A stretch of 64,000 nt of DNA from Ruegeria denitrificans (GTDB taxonomy: Bacteria > Pseudomonadota > Alphaproteobacteria > Rhodobacterales > Rhodobacteraceae): assembly GCF_001458295.1 (NCBI RefSeq), contig NZ_CYUD01000003.1, positions 248,001-312,000 of the forward strand, in the 5' to 3' direction. The notes under the pieces were generated by a model. It did not search any database, had not been told where the DNA came from, and worked only from the letters and a program-made list of their open reading frames with translations. The stretch's first letter is position 1. Every line of letters starts with the position of its first letter. Position numbers and translations under genes: made by a program. Shown here one piece after another: positions 61,584-64,000 of the stretch.

Positions 61584-64000
61584 TCATCCCCGCATGCGCG
61601 CGCCATCGGCGTCAAAAAGCGGTTCCGAGATCACCCAGGCCTTGCGCAACTGACCGAGGATTTCGATTTCAACTTGCAACCCATCTTTCACCCGGTCTGC
61701 AGGCAGGAAACCCATTGCGACCGACTTCCTCGCATAGTGCGAATACCCGCCCGATGTGCAGAACCCCACTACGCTGCCGTCCAGCCAAATCGGCTCATAT
61801 GCGTTCACATCGGCATCATCGGCATCCACCTCAAAAGCCACCAATTTGCGTGCTGGCCCCCGAGGCCGGTCCTGTTCAGCAGCGGCTCTACCGATAAAAT
61901 CGACATTTTTCGAGAACGATATGAACCGGTCCAGACCTGTTTCCGCAGCAGTATAGTCAGGCGAGAATTCCCGCATCCACGATCCAAAGAACTTGTCCAG
62001 GCGCAAGCTCATCATCGCGCGCATGCCGAACGGTACCATCTCGTGCGATTGCCCGGCTTGCCACAGAACCCACCACAGTTGCCTTTGCGCCATCGGGTCA
62101 CAATAGATCTCATACCCCAGATCGCCGGTATAGCTGACCCGTTGCACGATACAGTCGGTCATACCAACGGTCATGCGCCGCACATCCAGAAAGCGAAGAT
62201 CTGAATTATCGTCCCGGGTGCAAGCGGCCAGTACACGCGTCGCATTCGGGCCTGCGATTTGAAACCCGTTCAACCGGTCGCTGATATTCTCAATTTTCAC
62301 ACCGCCTTGTTGGTGCTGCAGGAACCAGCGCATGTGGAATGCCTGACTGCCGTATGAGGCGGTCAGTTGAAACTTATCCTCTGCCAGACAGGAAACGGTA
62401 AAATCTCCGATCAGCTTACCCTTCGGTGATAGCATCGGGGTCAGGGACACTCGGCCAAGTTGTGGAATCCGCCCGGCCATAATCTGGTCCAGCCATGCGC
62501 GGGCCGTTGGGCCGGTGATGCAGTACTTGCCAAAATTGTGGACTTCGTTGATGCCGACGTTGTTTCGAACCGCACGCACCTCGCGCCCTGTCGCGTCAAA
62601 CGCGTCCGAACGGCGGAATGAGGGGGTTTCATAGCCCGGCTCATCCTCTTGGGCGAAATAGTTTGGTACCTCCAGCCCGTATTGCTGGCCCCAGACTGCG
62701 CCCAAATCGCTGAAGATGTCGTACATTGGGGTTGTCCGGTTCGGGCGCGCGGCAGGCAATTCCTCATTCGGATAGGCGACGCTGAACCGTTTCTGGTAGT
62801 TTTCGATCACCTTCGGGCGGGTATAGCCGGGGCTGATCCAGTCTCCGAACCGGGCCACGTCCATTGCGAACACGTCACGTTCCGGTTCGCCCTCGATCAT
62901 CCATTGCGCCAGTGTCAGGCCGACGCCGCCGCCTTGGCTGAACCCCGCCATCACGCCGCAGGCCGACCAGTAATTGCGCATGCCCGGCACTGGCCCGACC
63001 AGTGGGTTCCCGTCCGGCGCAAAGGTGAACGGCCCGTGGATCACAGATTTCACTCCAGCTTCGGCCAAAACGGGAAAGCGGCGATAGGCGAATTCGATAC
63101 TGTCGGTGATCTTGTCGTAGTCATCGGGCAGCAGCTCGTGCCCGAACTCCCACGGTGTACCGTCGACGGCCCAGGGCTTGCAGGGTTGCTCATAGAACCC
63201 GATGCACAGCCCGCGCCCTTCTTGCCGCAAATAGCTTTCCCCAGCAGGGTCCATTACGTGCGGGTGCTCCCCGCCAGCGTTAATGATCGCTTCGATCTGC
63301 GGGATCGAGTCCGTCACCAGATACTGATGTTCCATCGGGTGCAGAGGGAAATAGACACCTGCCATCGCACCGACCTCGCGCGCCCAGAGGCCGCCGGCGT
63401 TCACCACATGCTCGGCATGAATGGTGCCCTTGTCGGTGACCACGTCCCAGGTGCCATCGGGGCGCTGGTTGGTCTCGTGCACCATGCAATGCGTTTCGAT
63501 CGTGGCCCCGCCTATCCGAGCCGCCTTGGCATAGGCGTGGGTGGTGCCCGATGGGTCCAGATGCCCGTCCAGCGGATCATACAGCGCACCGATGATGCCG
63601 TCGGTGTTGGTGATGGGTGCGATCTTCTTGATTTCGTCCGGCCCGACGATCTCGGTTTCCAATCCCATGAACCGATGTTTGGCGCGTTCGGCCAGCAACA
63701 TATCAAAGCGGTCCTGATTGTCGGCCAACGTTACCCCGCCTACGTGGTGCAAACCGCAAGACATGCCGGTGATCTCTTCCAGTTCTTTATACAGGCGGAT
63801 CGTATACCCCTGCAGCGCGGCCATATTGGTGTCACCGTTCAGGGTGTGAAACCCGCCTGCCGCGTGCCAGGTCGAGCCGCTGGTCAGTTCTGACCGCTCC
63901 AGCAACATGACGTCGGACCAGCCCAGTTTGGTCAGGTGGTACAGCACGGAACATCCGACGACGCCGCCGCCAATAACTGCCACACGGGTCTCCAGTTTCA
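61584..64000 (-). CDS. Dimethylglycine dehydrogenase-like FAD/GcvT oxidoreductase, missing its first base
   Basis: The frame runs to the last base of the window. There it reads TG AAA CTG GAG, so the ATG starts with the base just outside (64001), giving MKLETRVAVIGGGVVGCSVL; an internal GTG at 63983 is not the start. The protein of about 805 aa has an N-terminal DAO domain with the FAD motif GGGVVGCSVLYHL and ELTSGSTWHAAG, where the His may hold FAD covalently; an FAO_M bridge (about 375-430), a GcvT folate-binding domain (about 435-690) and the GcvT C-terminal barrel. It would oxidatively demethylate dimethylglycine or sarcosine and pass the one-carbon unit to tetrahydrofolate. The exact substrate is uncertain. 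Confidence 0.93.
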   Translation of the reverse strand, partial: KLETRVAVIGGGVVGCSVLYHLTKLGWSDVMLLERSELTSGSTWHAAGGFHTLNGDTNMAALQGYTIRLYKELEEITGMSCGLHHVGGVTLADNQDRFDMLLAERAKHRFMGLETEIVGPDEIKKIAPITNTDGIIGALYDPLDGHLDPSGTTHAYAKAARIGGATIETHCMVHETNQRPDGTWDVVTDKGTIHAEHVVNAGGLWAREVGAMAGVYFPLHPMEHQYLVTDSIPQIEAIINAGGEHPHVMDPAGESYLRQEGRGLCIGFYEQPCKPWAVDGTPWEFGHELLPDDYDKITDSIEFAYRRFPVLAEAGVKSVIHGPFTFAPDGNPLVGPVPGMRNYWSACGVMAGFSQGGGVGLTLAQWMIEGEPERDVFAMDVARFGDWISPGYTRPKVIENYQKRFSVAYPNEELPAARPNRTTPMYDIFSDLGAVWGQQYGLEVPNYFAQEDEPGYETPSFRRSDAFDATGREVRAVRNNVGINEVHNFGKYCITGPTARAWLDQIMAGRIPQLGRVSLTPMLSPKGKLIGDFTVSCLAEDKFQLTASYGSQAFHMRWFLQHQQGGVKIENISDRLNGFQIAGPNATRVLAACTRDDNSDLRFLDVRRMTVGMTDCIVQRVSYTGDLGYEIYCDPMAQRQLWWVLWQAGQSHEMVPFGMRAMMSLRLDKFFGSWMREFSPDYTAAETGLDRFISFSKNVDFIGRAAAEQDRPRGPARKLVAFEVDADDADVNAYEPIWLDGSVVGFCTSGGYSHYARKSVAMGFLPADRVKDGLQVEIEILGQLRKAWVISEPLFDADGARMRG

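Noticed and set aside
62649..63893. 414-codon open frame on the plus strand
   Set aside because: It lies entirely over the dimethylglycine-dehydrogenase-like gene on the other strand, has no ribosome site or family likeness, and is a by-product of high GC.
1..64000. tRNA, rRNA, CRISPR, insertion sequences, prophage
   Set aside because: I looked through the gaps for cloverleaf arms with CCA ends, regularly spaced repeats, transposase motifs and terminal inverted repeats and found none.

Overview
The window looks like chromosomal DNA from a marine alphaproteobacterium of the Roseobacter group (Rhodobacteraceae). This rests on gene content and order: the Fdh3-type formate dehydrogenase cluster with DUF3305/DUF3306 partners, the DUF4212/VC_2705-type symporter pair, a TRAP transporter, an ImuA-like protein and many GcvT-fused oxidoreductase traits. 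The DNA is GC-rich and densely coding. I see no rRNA, tRNA, insertion sequence, prophage or CRISPR array. A genus cannot be fixed by reading alone.

Layout. 1-6.0 kb (minus): formate dehydrogenase operon DUF3305, DUF3306, TorD-like chaperone, TAT mini-protein, fdhA, fdhB, fdhC (cut by the window edge). 6.2-8.9 kb: a 650-aa four-cluster ferredoxin protein and a convergent c-type cytochrome with a remnant of a tungstate-binding-protein fold. 9.0-11.2 kb (plus): an Mrp-type Fe-S carrier, a ligase-fold protein and a small DUF6505-like protein. 11.2-20.6 kb (minus): a flavin reductase, then an acetate module: acetyl-CoA synthetase with adenylate kinase, and a two-part Na+/acetate-type symporter followed by a cNMP/CBS/DUF294 signalling protein, a small membrane protein and a membrane-anchored DnaQ-like exonuclease. 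21-24.2 kb (plus): a complete DctPQM TRAP transporter. 24.2-27.6 kb: ornithine cyclodeaminase, CtlX-like hydrolase and arginase, divergent from an Lrp/AsnC regulator, giving an arginine to proline route.

27.7-36.9 kb: MprF, an outer-membrane factor/HlyD/DUF3302 export set, DsbB with a DUF5993 mini-protein, and a GlpR-GlpD pair with visible operator-like repeats between them. 36.9-43.2 kb (minus): an RND multidrug pump, its adaptor, and metG. 43.4-53.6 kb: an unknown secreted protein, two MFS carriers around a YceI protein, an orphan ImuA-like protein, an aspartic protease, MarC, an ABC-F ATPase, a Bcr/CflA-type MFS pump, ndk and a TfoX C-terminal protein.

53.6-56.5 kb holds the most unusual locus: a recognisable promoter, a 35-codon small gene, a CHAD protein with a degenerate CYTH-like N-terminus, a ParA-type ATPase and a stand-alone CYTH enzyme, all overlapping or nearly so. 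CHAD and CYTH are polyphosphate/triphosphate-linked folds and ParA ATPases position large cargos, so this may be a system for placing and processing polyphosphate granules. 56.5-60.2 kb (minus): DegQ-type protease with a two-component system. 60.2-60.95 kb is gene-poor. 61-64 kb (minus): a MocA/MobA-like nucleotidyltransferase and a dimethylglycine-dehydrogenase-like FAD/GcvT protein whose ATG begins one base outside the window.
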